A stretch of DNA of 64,000 nucleotides from SAR92 clade bacterium H231. GTDB taxonomy: Bacteria; Pseudomonadota; Gammaproteobacteria; Pseudomonadales; Porticoccaceae. The notes beneath the pieces were generated by a model that made no database searches, was not told the DNA's origin, and was given only the letters and a program-made list of their open reading frames with translations. Positions 26,485-34,692 of this stretch are shown here, in pieces. The stretch spans positions 682,001 through 746,000 of the forward strand of contig JAOALC010000001.1 of NCBI GenBank assembly GCA_025153775.1, in the 5' to 3' direction. Made by a program: the position numbers and the translations under genes. Position 1 is the first letter of the stretch, and the number at the start of each line of letters is the position of its first letter.

Positions 26485-27699
26485 CTAATCTTTGGGCAGG
26501 CCGAGCACATGCTCGCCGACTATGTTGGCCTGCACCTGACTGGTGCCGCCACCTATGGTGGTAGAGAAGTTATTTAAATAGGCGCGCTGCCAAAAACCAC
26601 CATCTACCGCCTGATCATCACCTACATAGAGAGAACCCTGGGTGCCCTGCAAGCTCTGCGCATACTGGCGCATGCGCCTATAGAACTCGGTGCTGCGCAG
26701 CTTGCCAGATAGAGACAGAGAGTTGGGGTAATCAGCGCACAGGGCGGGGATGCCTAGACGCTTATCTGTGAGATGCAGGGCCTTCTCTTCGATGAGCAGC
26801 TTGACCAGATTATCTCTGGTGACATGGTCTTTAAGCAGGGGCTGGCCCTCGCGTTCAACCTTGGCTGCCATCTTTAGAAGATCATTCATTACTATGGACA
26901 GAATAGAGATGCCACCGGCAGCGCCGGCTTCGGCACCGCGTTCATACTGCAATGTTTGCATGGCAATGCGCCAGCCCTGACCCTCTTCGCCCATAATACA
27001 GTCGGCGGGAATGCGGGCATCGGTAAAGAAGGTTTCGGTAAAGCCATATTCACCGGTCAGTTTCTGAATGGGTTGGGTGCTGATGCCCTCTGCGCTCATA
27101 GGGGCGAGAAAGAATGAAAGCCCATTGTATTTGCGCTCAGCCTGGGCCTCGGTGCGGGCCAGCAGAATCATGTACTTGGCATAGTTGCCCATGGTGGTCC
27201 AGATTTTGCTGCCATTGATTATATAGTCTGAGCCGTCGCGCTCCGCCCTGGTCTGGATGCTGCCCAGATCCGAGCCATGATTGGGCTCTGAGAAACCCTG
27301 ACACCAAATATCTTCAGCATTGAGAATACCTTTAAGATACTTCTCTCGCTCGTATTCTGTGCCCTTGTCTAGAATAAGAGGGCCGGCCCAGCCCAGGCCT
27401 ATGACATTGAAGCAGATAGGCGCTCGAGCCAGCTTCATCTGGGCATCGACCAGGTTCTGATGAGCGGGGCTAAGGCCGCGGCCGCCGTATTTTTCGGGCC
27501 ATGCCATTCCCAGATAGCCGGCGGACCAAACTTTGTGCTGCCATTCCCGGAGAAAGTCCAGAACTGGTTCGGAACCCACCTCCATAAAAGTTTGCGGTAG
27601 CAAAAAGCCCGGGTCTGCTGGTTTATTATGTTTTATCCAGTCAGTGACTTCTGCGCGCAGTTCTTTCAGCTCGTTTTGTTGCTCTAGCTCAATGCTCAT
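26485..27699 (-). CDS. Acyl-CoA dehydrogenase, large subunit of second heteromeric pair
   Basis: This ~404-residue ACAD carries WCQGFSEPNHGSDLGS as the flavin/substrate signature and a C-terminal TTIGGGTSQVQANIVGE block with Gly at the MCAD Glu position. A Glu on helix G (E253 in LQYERGAEA) is the likely catalytic base. ATG 27699 is chosen because GGGGGA lies 8 nt upstream; a TTG two codons earlier is also in frame. It is the first gene of the minus-strand ACAD-ACAD-esterase operon and is divergent from the POT transporter, with a 243-bp gap where I see no clear promoter. Confidence 0.87.
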   Translation of the reverse strand: MSIELEQQNELKELRAEVTDWIKHNKPADPGFLLPQTFMEVGSEPVLDFLREWQHKVWSAGYLGMAWPEKYGGRGLSPAHQNLVDAQMKLARAPICFNVIGLGWAGPLILDKGTEYEREKYLKGILNAEDIWCQGFSEPNHGSDLGSIQTRAERDGSDYIINGSKIWTTMGNYAKYMILLARTEAQAERKYNGLSFFLAPMSAEGISTQPIQKLTGEYGFTETFFTDARIPADCIMGEEGQGWRIAMQTLQYERGAEAGAAGGISILSIVMNDLLKMAAKVEREGQPLLKDHVTRDNLVKLLIEEKALHLTDKRLGIPALCADYPNSLSLSGKLRSTEFYRRMRQYAQSLQGTQGSLYVGDDQAVDGGFWQRAYLNNFSTTIGGGTSQVQANIVGEHVLGLPKD

Positions 27700-27942
27700 C
27701 AGCAATTTCCCCCAGATTTAATATTATTTTTATACCTTAACCAGAGCTCGACTTACTGTCTCTTGAATCCGTGCCATTAGACAGAGATTTGACGCCAATT
27801 CTACTACTATTTAAGTCTGAGTCAGGGGAAACTTCAGCTTACCTGCAACTCTGGTCTGTGCTAATGTCTAGTCCGTCGGTTCGCTAGTACCTATTGCGAC
27901 AACAATAACAATTAAAAGATTACCAATTGAAGGAAAGTCTCT

Positions 27943-29649
27943 ATGGCTGAGTCAGCAGAAAAAACCATTCTGGGCCATCCCCGCGGTCTAGTAATTTTGT
28001 TCTTGACCGAAATGTGGGAGCGTTTCTCATACTATGGAATGCGTGGGTTGCTGATTATCTATCTCACCCAGCACTTTTTGATGTCCGATGAGAGTTCTAG
28101 TGTGCTCTATGGCGCCTATGGGGCGCTGGTGTATGTGATGACCATTATTGGTGGGTCCCTGGCCGACCGCTATCTGGGTGCCCGCAAGGCGGTGACATTC
28201 GGCGCCATACTGCTGACCTTCGGCCATTTTGGTATGGCTTTTGAGGGTGAGGGCTCCAGGCAGTTGATCAGTCATGGCGACAATCAGTACGAGATTATTC
28301 TCGATGGCCGTGGGGGTGATGCGCGCCAGCAGATTGTTACAAATTTGGGTAGTTCCTATGTCAGCTTTACTGAGACCAGTATGGATATAGCGGAGCCAGG
28401 GGCTGTTGGCCTGGTCCCCAGTATTGATCGTTCAGAGTTCACTATGAGCGTTGAGACTGAGGAGAAATACCTCAATATTCTCTACCTATCTCTGGCCTTA
28501 ATTATTGCTGGCGTGGGCTTTTTAAAGGCCAATATATCCACCATCGTGGGCTCCCTGTATGGCTTTGGCGATGCGCGCAGAGACTCGGGATTCACTATCT
28601 TTTATATGGGTATCAATATAGGCGCATTTTTAGCCTCTCTGTCCTGCGGCTATCTGGGCATAGTGCACGGCTGGAAGTACGGTTTTGGTCTGGCCGGGGC
28701 CGGCATGCTGCTGGGGCTGGTTATTTTCCTCTCCTGCCAGAGTTGGCTGGACGGCAAGGCCGAGCCCCCCAGCGTTGAGAAGCTCAAGGAAAAAGTATTG
28801 TTTGGCATCAATGTGGAGTGGCTCTGCTATTCGGTGGGGCTGGGTATTATCGCTGTCTCTATGCTGCTGGTGATGAATGCTGATTTAGTGGGCGGAATAC
28901 TGGGGCCTGTGGGCATTCTGATGTTTATCTGGCTGGTCAGTCATGCCTTTACCCAGTTACAGGGCGATGAGCGCTCGCGTATGCTGGCTGCTATCTATTT
29001 TGTGTTGGCACAGATTCCATTCTGGGCGCTATTTGAGCAGGCGGGTTCATCCCTCAATCTGTTTACAGCTCGCCTGGTAGACCGTGAAATTATGGGCTGG
29101 TCTGTGCCAGGTCCGGTATTTCAGTCATTAAATGCCGGCTTTATCTTTTTGTTTGCGCCCCTTATGGCCTGGCTCTGGGTGTGGCTGGCCAGACGTAAGC
29201 TCAACCCCTCAACGCCGGTTAAATTTGCTCTGGGCGTCGCTATGGCGGGGCTGGGCTTTCTGGCCCTGGTAGCCGGTATGCAGGGGAGTGGCGCTGTGGG
29301 TCTTACGCCGGTGATCTTTATTTTCCTGATCTACTGGATTCACACCATGGGGGAGCTGATGGTGTCGCCAGTAGGCCTTTCTGCTGTAACCAAGTTGGCG
29401 CCAGCAAAAATAGTGGGCATGACCATGGGCGCCTGGTTCCTCTACTCTGGTCTGTCCAATTATCTGGCTGGCGTGATTGCGAGAACCACTGGCGCTGAGA
29501 CCATTGGTGGTCAAATGACCAATGTGGCCGCGGCCAAGGCGGGTTATGTGGATGTCTATGCTCAGGTGGGTTACATAGCACTGGGTATAGCGCTGCTGAT
29601 GCTGCTGATATCGCCGGTGATCAATAAGATGATGCGCGGCGCTGACTGA
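27943..29649 (+). CDS. POT-family proton/oligopeptide symporter with periplasmic insertion
   Basis: This 568-residue peptide transporter of the PTR2/POT family imports di- and tripeptides with protons. The signature FLTEMWERFSYYGMRGLL and the TM4/5 block GVGFLKANISTIVG are clear. Compared with DtpA-like proteins there is an extra hydrophilic stretch of ~74 residues (about 101-174) between TM3 and TM4, rich in Asp/Glu/Gly and expected in the periplasm. SD GAAGGAAAG precedes ATG. The next gene, 23 bp downstream, is an ACE-like dipeptidyl carboxypeptidase, so the transporter likely imports its dipeptide products. Confidence 0.92.
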   Translation: MAESAEKTILGHPRGLVILFLTEMWERFSYYGMRGLLIIYLTQHFLMSDESSSVLYGAYGALVYVMTIIGGSLADRYLGARKAVTFGAILLTFGHFGMAFEGEGSRQLISHGDNQYEIILDGRGGDARQQIVTNLGSSYVSFTETSMDIAEPGAVGLVPSIDRSEFTMSVETEEKYLNILYLSLALIIAGVGFLKANISTIVGSLYGFGDARRDSGFTIFYMGINIGAFLASLSCGYLGIVHGWKYGFGLAGAGMLLGLVIFLSCQSWLDGKAEPPSVEKLKEKVLFGINVEWLCYSVGLGIIAVSMLLVMNADLVGGILGPVGILMFIWLVSHAFTQLQGDERSRMLAAIYFVLAQIPFWALFEQAGSSLNLFTARLVDREIMGWSVPGPVFQSLNAGFIFLFAPLMAWLWVWLARRKLNPSTPVKFALGVAMAGLGFLALVAGMQGSGAVGLTPVIFIFLIYWIHTMGELMVSPVGLSAVTKLAPAKIVGMTMGAWFLYSGLSNYLAGVIARTTGAETIGGQMTNVAAAKAGYVDVYAQVGYIALGIALLMLLISPVINKMMRGAD

Positions 29650-29672
29650 GCCCCGGCTGCAGAGGAAAGACT

Positions 29673-31469
29673 ATGAAAACTAAAGGACTATTACTGCTAA
29701 CTGCGGTTGCCATGCTGCTGGGCTGTGGCCAGGCGCCTGATCAGGCGCCTCGGGAATCTGCCGCTGACTTTGTGGCGCGTATGGAGGTCGAGGGTCGTGA
29801 GCTGGCCCGCGAGGCTCGCGCTGCCTACTGGGTGCGCAACACTTATATTACCGATGATACTGCGATTCTGGCTGCTGCCGCTGGAGAGCGGGGGCTGGCC
29901 TTTGAAAGCGCCATGGTTAAGCAGGCCAAGCAGTATCTGGGGACAGAGATGGACCAGCAGACAGCCCGAGGGATTGAGCTAATGTTGCGGGGCTCCTCGG
30001 CTCCGGCTCCGGATGACCCCGAGTTACAGGCAGAGCTATCGGCCATTCTAACTAATATGGAGGGGCAGTACGGCGCCGGCAAGTACTGCAATGCAGAGGG
30101 TGTCTGTCGAGAGCTGCAGGAGCTGGAAGCTGTGCTGGCTGAGTCGCGGGACTACGACGAGCTGCTGGATATCTGGCAGGGCTGGCGCCAGGTATCGCCA
30201 CCTTACCGCGCCGATTACCAGCGCTTCGTGGAGATCGGCAATCTTGGAGCCCAGGACTTTGGCTACAAAAATCTCGCCGAGCTGTGGCAGGGCGGCTACG
30301 ATATGGACAGCAATAGCTTTACCATTGAGTCCCGCCGACTCTGGGATGAGGTAAAGCCTCTCTATGACCAACTACACTGCCATGTGCGGGCTAAGCTCAA
30401 TGAGACCTATGGTGCCAAGGTGGCCTTGGACGCTCCTATACCAGCCCATCTGCTGGGCAATATGTGGTCGCAAACCTGGGATAATATCTACGGGATTATG
30501 GAGCCTTATCCGGGGGTGTCTCAGGTAGACATAACCGCAGCCCTGCAGGCCAGGGAATGGGATGAGGTAAAAATGGCCAGAACCGCCGAGGGCTTTTTCA
30601 CCAGCCTGGGAATGCCGCCTCTGCCCGAGAGCTTTTATAAAAACTCTATGCTCAAAAAGCCCAGAGATCGCAATGTAGTCTGCCATGCCAGCGCCTGGGA
30701 TTTTGATGATGGCAATGACCCAAGGGTTAAGCAGTGCGTCGAGATCAATAGCGAGCAGTTTGGTACCCTGCACCACGAGCTGGGGCATATTTACTACTAC
30801 TTGCTGTACAAGGATTTGCCCTCGGTATTTAAAGGGGGTGCCCACGATGGCTTTCACGAGGCCATAGGCGACACGATTCAACTGTCTATGACCCCCGGTT
30901 ACTTTCAGGAAAAAGGGCTTTTGGGAGAAGTCACCCAGGGCTATGAAGCGACCATCAATAAGCAGATGAAGCTGGCCTTAGAAAAAATTGCCTTCCTGCC
31001 CTTTGGCAAAATGATTGATGAGTGGCGCTGGAAGGTATTTTCCGGCGACATAGCCCCAGAGGACTACAATGCGGGCTGGTGGCAGCTGCGTGAGCAGTAC
31101 CAGGGTATAGCCGCACCTATGGTTCGTGGTGAAGAGTATTTTGATGCGGGCGCCAAGTACCATGTGCCAGGCAATACGCCTTATACCAGATACTTTTTGT
31201 CATTTATTATGCAGTTCCAGTTCCACAAGGCTCTCTGTGAGGCCGCTGGTCAGGATGGGCCACTGCATGAATGTTCTATCTATAACAATAAAGTCGCCGG
31301 TAAAAAGCTGAGTAATATGATGGCCATGGGGCAGAGCAAGCCCTGGCCGGATGCTATGGAGGCAATCACAGGACAGCGCAGCATGGATGGCAGCGCAATT
31401 ATTGATTACTTTGCGCCGCTCAATGCCTGGTTAAAGGAACAGAACCAGGACCGCTCCTGCGGCTGGTAA
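29673..31469 (+). CDS. Peptidase M2 (angiotensin-converting-enzyme-like) lipoprotein
   Basis: This 598-residue zinc dipeptidyl carboxypeptidase would release C-terminal dipeptides. An N-terminal lipoprotein signal ends at MLLGC (Cys18), so the enzyme is probably tethered in the periplasm or outer membrane. The zinc site is HELGH (H368, E369, H372) with third ligand Glu396 in HEAIGD, the same 24-residue spacing as in human ACE. The length equals one ACE catalytic domain. It shares a transcript with the POT dipeptide symporter and ends at a strong terminator. Co-location suggests scavenging of peptides as a nutrient source rather than a signalling role (inference). Confidence 0.93.
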   Translation: MKTKGLLLLTAVAMLLGCGQAPDQAPRESAADFVARMEVEGRELAREARAAYWVRNTYITDDTAILAAAAGERGLAFESAMVKQAKQYLGTEMDQQTARGIELMLRGSSAPAPDDPELQAELSAILTNMEGQYGAGKYCNAEGVCRELQELEAVLAESRDYDELLDIWQGWRQVSPPYRADYQRFVEIGNLGAQDFGYKNLAELWQGGYDMDSNSFTIESRRLWDEVKPLYDQLHCHVRAKLNETYGAKVALDAPIPAHLLGNMWSQTWDNIYGIMEPYPGVSQVDITAALQAREWDEVKMARTAEGFFTSLGMPPLPESFYKNSMLKKPRDRNVVCHASAWDFDDGNDPRVKQCVEINSEQFGTLHHELGHIYYYLLYKDLPSVFKGGAHDGFHEAIGDTIQLSMTPGYFQEKGLLGEVTQGYEATINKQMKLALEKIAFLPFGKMIDEWRWKVFSGDIAPEDYNAGWWQLREQYQGIAAPMVRGEEYFDAGAKYHVPGNTPYTRYFLSFIMQFQFHKALCEAAGQDGPLHECSIYNNKVAGKKLSNMMAMGQSKPWPDAMEAITGQRSMDGSAIIDYFAPLNAWLKEQNQDRSCGW

Positions 31470-31496
31470 TTGACTCTAGGGTCATGAAAATCAACG

Positions 31497-31520
31497 AGGC
31501 AGCCCTGTGGCTGCCTTTTT
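31497..31520 (+). terminator. Intrinsic terminator after the M2 peptidase gene
   Basis: A perfect 8-bp stem AGGCAGCC / GGCTGCCT with a CTGT loop is followed by TTTT. The rest of the ~240-bp gap to the next gene shows no recognisable element. Confidence 0.88.
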
Positions 31521-31760
31521 GCTATTGGGCACCGCGGTCATATATGGCATTATTACTGCCAAAAGATAGCCTGCCCTAACCGGCCAATGCTCGCTATTGG
31601 TATTCAATGATTGATATTAGTTTCAGTGATAGCGCTGGAGCGCGGCAGCAACTAATATGATGAATCGCAGGAATAGCAAGGCAGAGATTCCGTTACAGTT
31701 AAGTCAGTCGCTGGGTAACTATCTGGCGGCTATAAATCAAGCTAACCCAGGACCAAGTTT

Positions 31761-32222
31761 ATGCCACAAATTATAAAAAAATCTGAAATAGCTCAGTATA
31801 TTGGCCATGTGTGCGAGCCTACCGACTGGTTTGAGGTGACTCAGGACCAGGTCAATGAGTTTGCCGAATGCACATTGGATCGACAGTTTATTCATGTAGA
31901 CCCAGAGGCTGCAGCTAAAACTCCCTTTGGTGGCACCATAGCTCACGGCTTTTTGACCCTGTCTATGCTGTCTTACTTTTCCGAGAGCTATAACCTGCTG
32001 ATTGAAGGCATCTATATGGGTGTGAACAAAGGCTTCGATAAGGTGCGTTTTGTAGCTCCTGTGCGTGTGGGCAGCAAAATCCGCTGCCATGCCACAGTGG
32101 TGGAAATTAACGAGAAGCGCCCGGGCCAGTTTGACTTTAAGGTTGAGGTCTCGGTGGAGATTGAAGGTGGCGACAAGCCCGCGTTGGTTGCTGAATGGCT
32201 CAGCGTACAGATGGCTAATTAA
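31761..32222 (+). CDS. MaoC-like (R)-enoyl-CoA hydratase
   Basis: This 153-residue single hot-dog MaoC domain protein carries the hydratase motif with catalytic Asp/His region as FIHVDPEAA and GGTIAHGFLTLSM. It would hydrate trans-2-enoyl-CoA to (R)-3-hydroxyacyl-CoA. It opens a run with an SDR (41 bp downstream) and a thiolase (61 bp further) that could complete the beta-oxidation steps after an acyl-CoA dehydrogenase. The short length suggests a homodimer active on short or medium chains (inference). Confidence 0.9.
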   Translation: MPQIIKKSEIAQYIGHVCEPTDWFEVTQDQVNEFAECTLDRQFIHVDPEAAAKTPFGGTIAHGFLTLSMLSYFSESYNLLIEGIYMGVNKGFDKVRFVAPVRVGSKIRCHATVVEINEKRPGQFDFKVEVSVEIEGGDKPALVAEWLSVQMAN

Positions 32223-32263
32223 GTCCATTTATAATCCATTGATATAGGGTATTGAGGTAGACA

Positions 32264-33175
32264 ATGAGTATTAATTTTGAAGGGCAGGTGGCTATAGTTA
32301 CTGGCGCGGGCAATGGCTTGGGGCGCTCTCATGCACTGGCTCTGGCTGAGCGTGGGGCCAAGGTGGTGGTCAATGACCTGGGTGGCGCCAGAGATGGCAC
32401 AGGTGCGTCTTCGGATGCGGCCATGGAAGTAGTTGGTTTGATTGAAGCCGCCGGGGGTGAAGCCTTTGCTCATGGTGCCAATGTGGCCAAGTTTGATGAA
32501 GTGCAGGATATGGTAGCCCAGGCCATGGACAAGTGGGGCCGTGTTGATATTCTGATCAATAACGCCGGCATTCTGCGTGATAAGTCGTTTGCTAAAATGG
32601 ACCTGGCTGACTTTCAGCTGGTGATGGATGTACACCTGATGGGTTCGGTCAACTGTACCAAGGCGGTGTGGGACATTATGCGCGAGCAGAACTACGGCCG
32701 CATTGTAATGACCACCTCTTCTAGCGGCATGTACGGTAACTTTGGCCAGACCAACTATGGTGCAGCCAAGATGGCGGTGCTGGGTTTTATGAATACGCTG
32801 GTGCTTGAAGGCGGCAAGAACAATATTCATGTCAATGCCCTGGCGCCCACAGCTGGCACCCGTATGACTGAAGACCTTATGCCTCCAGAAGTGCTGGGCA
32901 TGCTGACTGCGGAATCTGTGACTGCAGGAGCGCTTATTCTGTGCGATAAGAAGGCGCCAACCCGAACTATTCTCTGTGCCGGTGCCGGCGGTTACGCTGT
33001 GGCTGGTATGTACGAAACTGATGGCATCTTTATGTCGAAAGATGAGCAGAATCCCGATCTGATTGTGGCTCAGTGGGATCAGCTCAGTGACACCAATAAT
33101 CATCAGCCGCTGGAATCTGGTGGCAAGCAAACCGAGAAGTTTTTAATGAAGGCCATGGCGGCTCTTCAGGGGTAA
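32264..33175 (+). CDS. SDR-family 3-hydroxyacyl-CoA dehydrogenase (HSD17B4-like)
   Basis: This 303-residue classical short-chain dehydrogenase has the NAD-binding TGAGNGLGRSHA, followed by VVNDLGG, NNAGILRD and a catalytic YGAAK with TTSSSGMYGNFGQTNY upstream. The insert after VNDLGG and the RD-K-S-F stretch resemble the (3R)-hydroxyacyl-CoA dehydrogenase domain of peroxisomal multifunctional enzyme type 2. It would oxidise the (R)-3-hydroxyacyl-CoA made by the MaoC protein encoded just upstream. GAGGTAG lies before ATG. Confidence 0.9.
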   Translation: MSINFEGQVAIVTGAGNGLGRSHALALAERGAKVVVNDLGGARDGTGASSDAAMEVVGLIEAAGGEAFAHGANVAKFDEVQDMVAQAMDKWGRVDILINNAGILRDKSFAKMDLADFQLVMDVHLMGSVNCTKAVWDIMREQNYGRIVMTTSSSGMYGNFGQTNYGAAKMAVLGFMNTLVLEGGKNNIHVNALAPTAGTRMTEDLMPPEVLGMLTAESVTAGALILCDKKAPTRTILCAGAGGYAVAGMYETDGIFMSKDEQNPDLIVAQWDQLSDTNNHQPLESGGKQTEKFLMKAMAALQG

Positions 33176-33236
33176 TTTCTCTTTATAATCTAGTTTAATA
33201 AATAACCATAAAACACTGAAAATTAAGGAATTTGTT

Positions 33237-34418
33237 ATGAAAGAAGCAGTAATTGTTTCAGCAGCTCGCACGCCGATTGGGCGGGCCTTCCGCGGTGCAT
33301 TCAACGATTTGGAATCACCCTCTATGAGCTCCCATGCTATCAAGGCAGCTGTTGCCCGTGCCGGTGTTGATCCAGCTGAGATCGATGACTGCATTATGGG
33401 TGCGGCGATGCAGCAGGGCACCCAGACTATGAATCTGGGTCGTCAGGCGGCTATGGCTTCTGGTCTGCCTGTTTCTGTGGCTGGCGCTACTATTGACCGT
33501 CAGTGTTCGTCTGGCCTGATGGCGATTTCTATCGGCGCTAACAATATTACTAACGATGGTTCTCAGGTGGTGATCGCCGGTGGCTGTGAGAGCATCAGCT
33601 TGATTCAAAACGAGAAGTTTAACGCCCACCGTGTGGCGGATCCGCTGGCTATGAAGCATGCCCCTCTGATTCATATGCCTATGCTGGACACCGCTGAGAC
33701 TGTGGCCAAGCGCTACAATATCTCTCGTCAAGTTCAGGATGAGTACTCAGTAATTTCTCAGGCGCGCACTGCTGCGGCTCAGGAAGCTGGTCTGTTTGCC
33801 GATGAAATTGTGCCTGTGACTGCCACTAAGTTGGTGACTGATCGTGAAACTGGTGAGGTTTCTAAAGAGGAAGTGACTCTGACTAAGGACGAGGGCAACC
33901 GTCCTGGTACTAATATTGAAGGCCTATCTGGTTTGAAGGCGGTCCGCGATGGCGGCACCATCACTGGAGGTAATGCCTCACAGTTATCTGACGGCGCTGC
34001 TGCTGTTGTTCTGATGGATGGTACTTTGGCTTCTCAGCGCAATCTGGAGCCTCTGGGTGTCTACCGCGGCATGGCGGTTGCTGGTTGCGAGCCTGATGAG
34101 ATGGGTATTGGCCCGGTTTTCGCCATTCCTAAGTTACTGCAGCGCAATGGTTTGAAGATGGATGATATTGGTCTTTGGGAGCTGAACGAGGCGTTTGCGG
34201 TGCAGGTTCTGTACTGTCGCGATAAGTTGGGCATTCCTATGGAGCGTTTGAATGTTAATGGCGGTTCTATTTCTATTGGTCACCCCTTTGGTATGAGTGG
34301 TGCGCGTATGGTTATGCATGCGTTGATGGAAGGTAAGCGTCGCGGTGAGAAGTATGTGGTTATCACTATGTGTGTTGGTGGTGGTATGGGTGCTGCTGGT
34401 TTGTTTGAAGTGCTTTAA
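33237..34418 (+). CDS. Acetyl-CoA acyltransferase (thiolase)
   Basis: This 393-residue thiolase cleaves 3-ketoacyl-CoA with CoA. The nucleophile Cys90 is in [10 protein letters not shown], the catalytic His in [14 protein letters not shown], and the second Cys in [10 protein letters not shown]. It is the last gene of the MaoC-SDR-thiolase run and ends at a terminator. Codon choice is strikingly biased to GGT, GCT, TCT, CGT and ACT, more so than neighbouring genes, most visibly over the second half; this suggests high expression. AAGGAA lies about 7 nt before ATG. Confidence 0.92.
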   Translation: MKEAVIVSAARTPIGRAFRGAFNDLESPSMSSHAIKAAVARAGVDPAEIDDCIMGAAMQQGTQTMNLGRQAAMASGLPVSVAGATIDRQCSSGLMAISIGANNITNDGSQVVIAGGCESISLIQNEKFNAHRVADPLAMKHAPLIHMPMLDTAETVAKRYNISRQVQDEYSVISQARTAAAQEAGLFADEIVPVTATKLVTDRETGEVSKEEVTLTKDEGNRPGTNIEGLSGLKAVRDGGTITGGNASQLSDGAAAVVLMDGTLASQRNLEPLGVYRGMAVAGCEPDEMGIGPVFAIPKLLQRNGLKMDDIGLWELNEAFAVQVLYCRDKLGIPMERLNVNGGSISIGHPFGMSGARMVMHALMEGKRRGEKYVVITMCVGGGMGAAGLFEVL

Positions 34419-34446
34419 CCGCAACTGATTAGTTTGATAGAAAATG

Positions 34447-34480
34447 CGCCATCAACTCTCTTTGGGTTGGTGGCGTTTTT
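34447..34480 (+). terminator. Intrinsic terminator after the thiolase gene
   Basis: Stem CGCCATCAAC (34447-34456) pairs with GTTGGTGGCG (34466-34475) with one wobble and is followed by TTTTT. The remaining ~210 bp before the alkylsulfatase gene hold no clear element. Confidence 0.85.
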
Positions 34481-34692
34481 GTATATGTGCAGCTTTTGCA
34501 GTGGGTGGCGTTTGCAAATAGGGGCTGCCTTCACCGCTTATCTTCAGCAGCAGGTTTGATAGCCAGCGCCAAGGTCTCTTTAATAGCGCCTTGCTTCGGT
34601 CTTTAACAGGTTTTTATATTGAAATATGTTCGTTAGAAAGGCAATGTAAGCTAGGTTAATGTAACGATAAAAATAATAAGAGAGTAAGCAAA

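Noticed and set aside
27756-27784. CTGTCT-N17-AGACAG inverted repeat in the gap between divergent ACAD and POT genes
   Set aside because: Arms of six with a 17-bp spacer occur easily by chance, and there is no overlap with a recognisable promoter.
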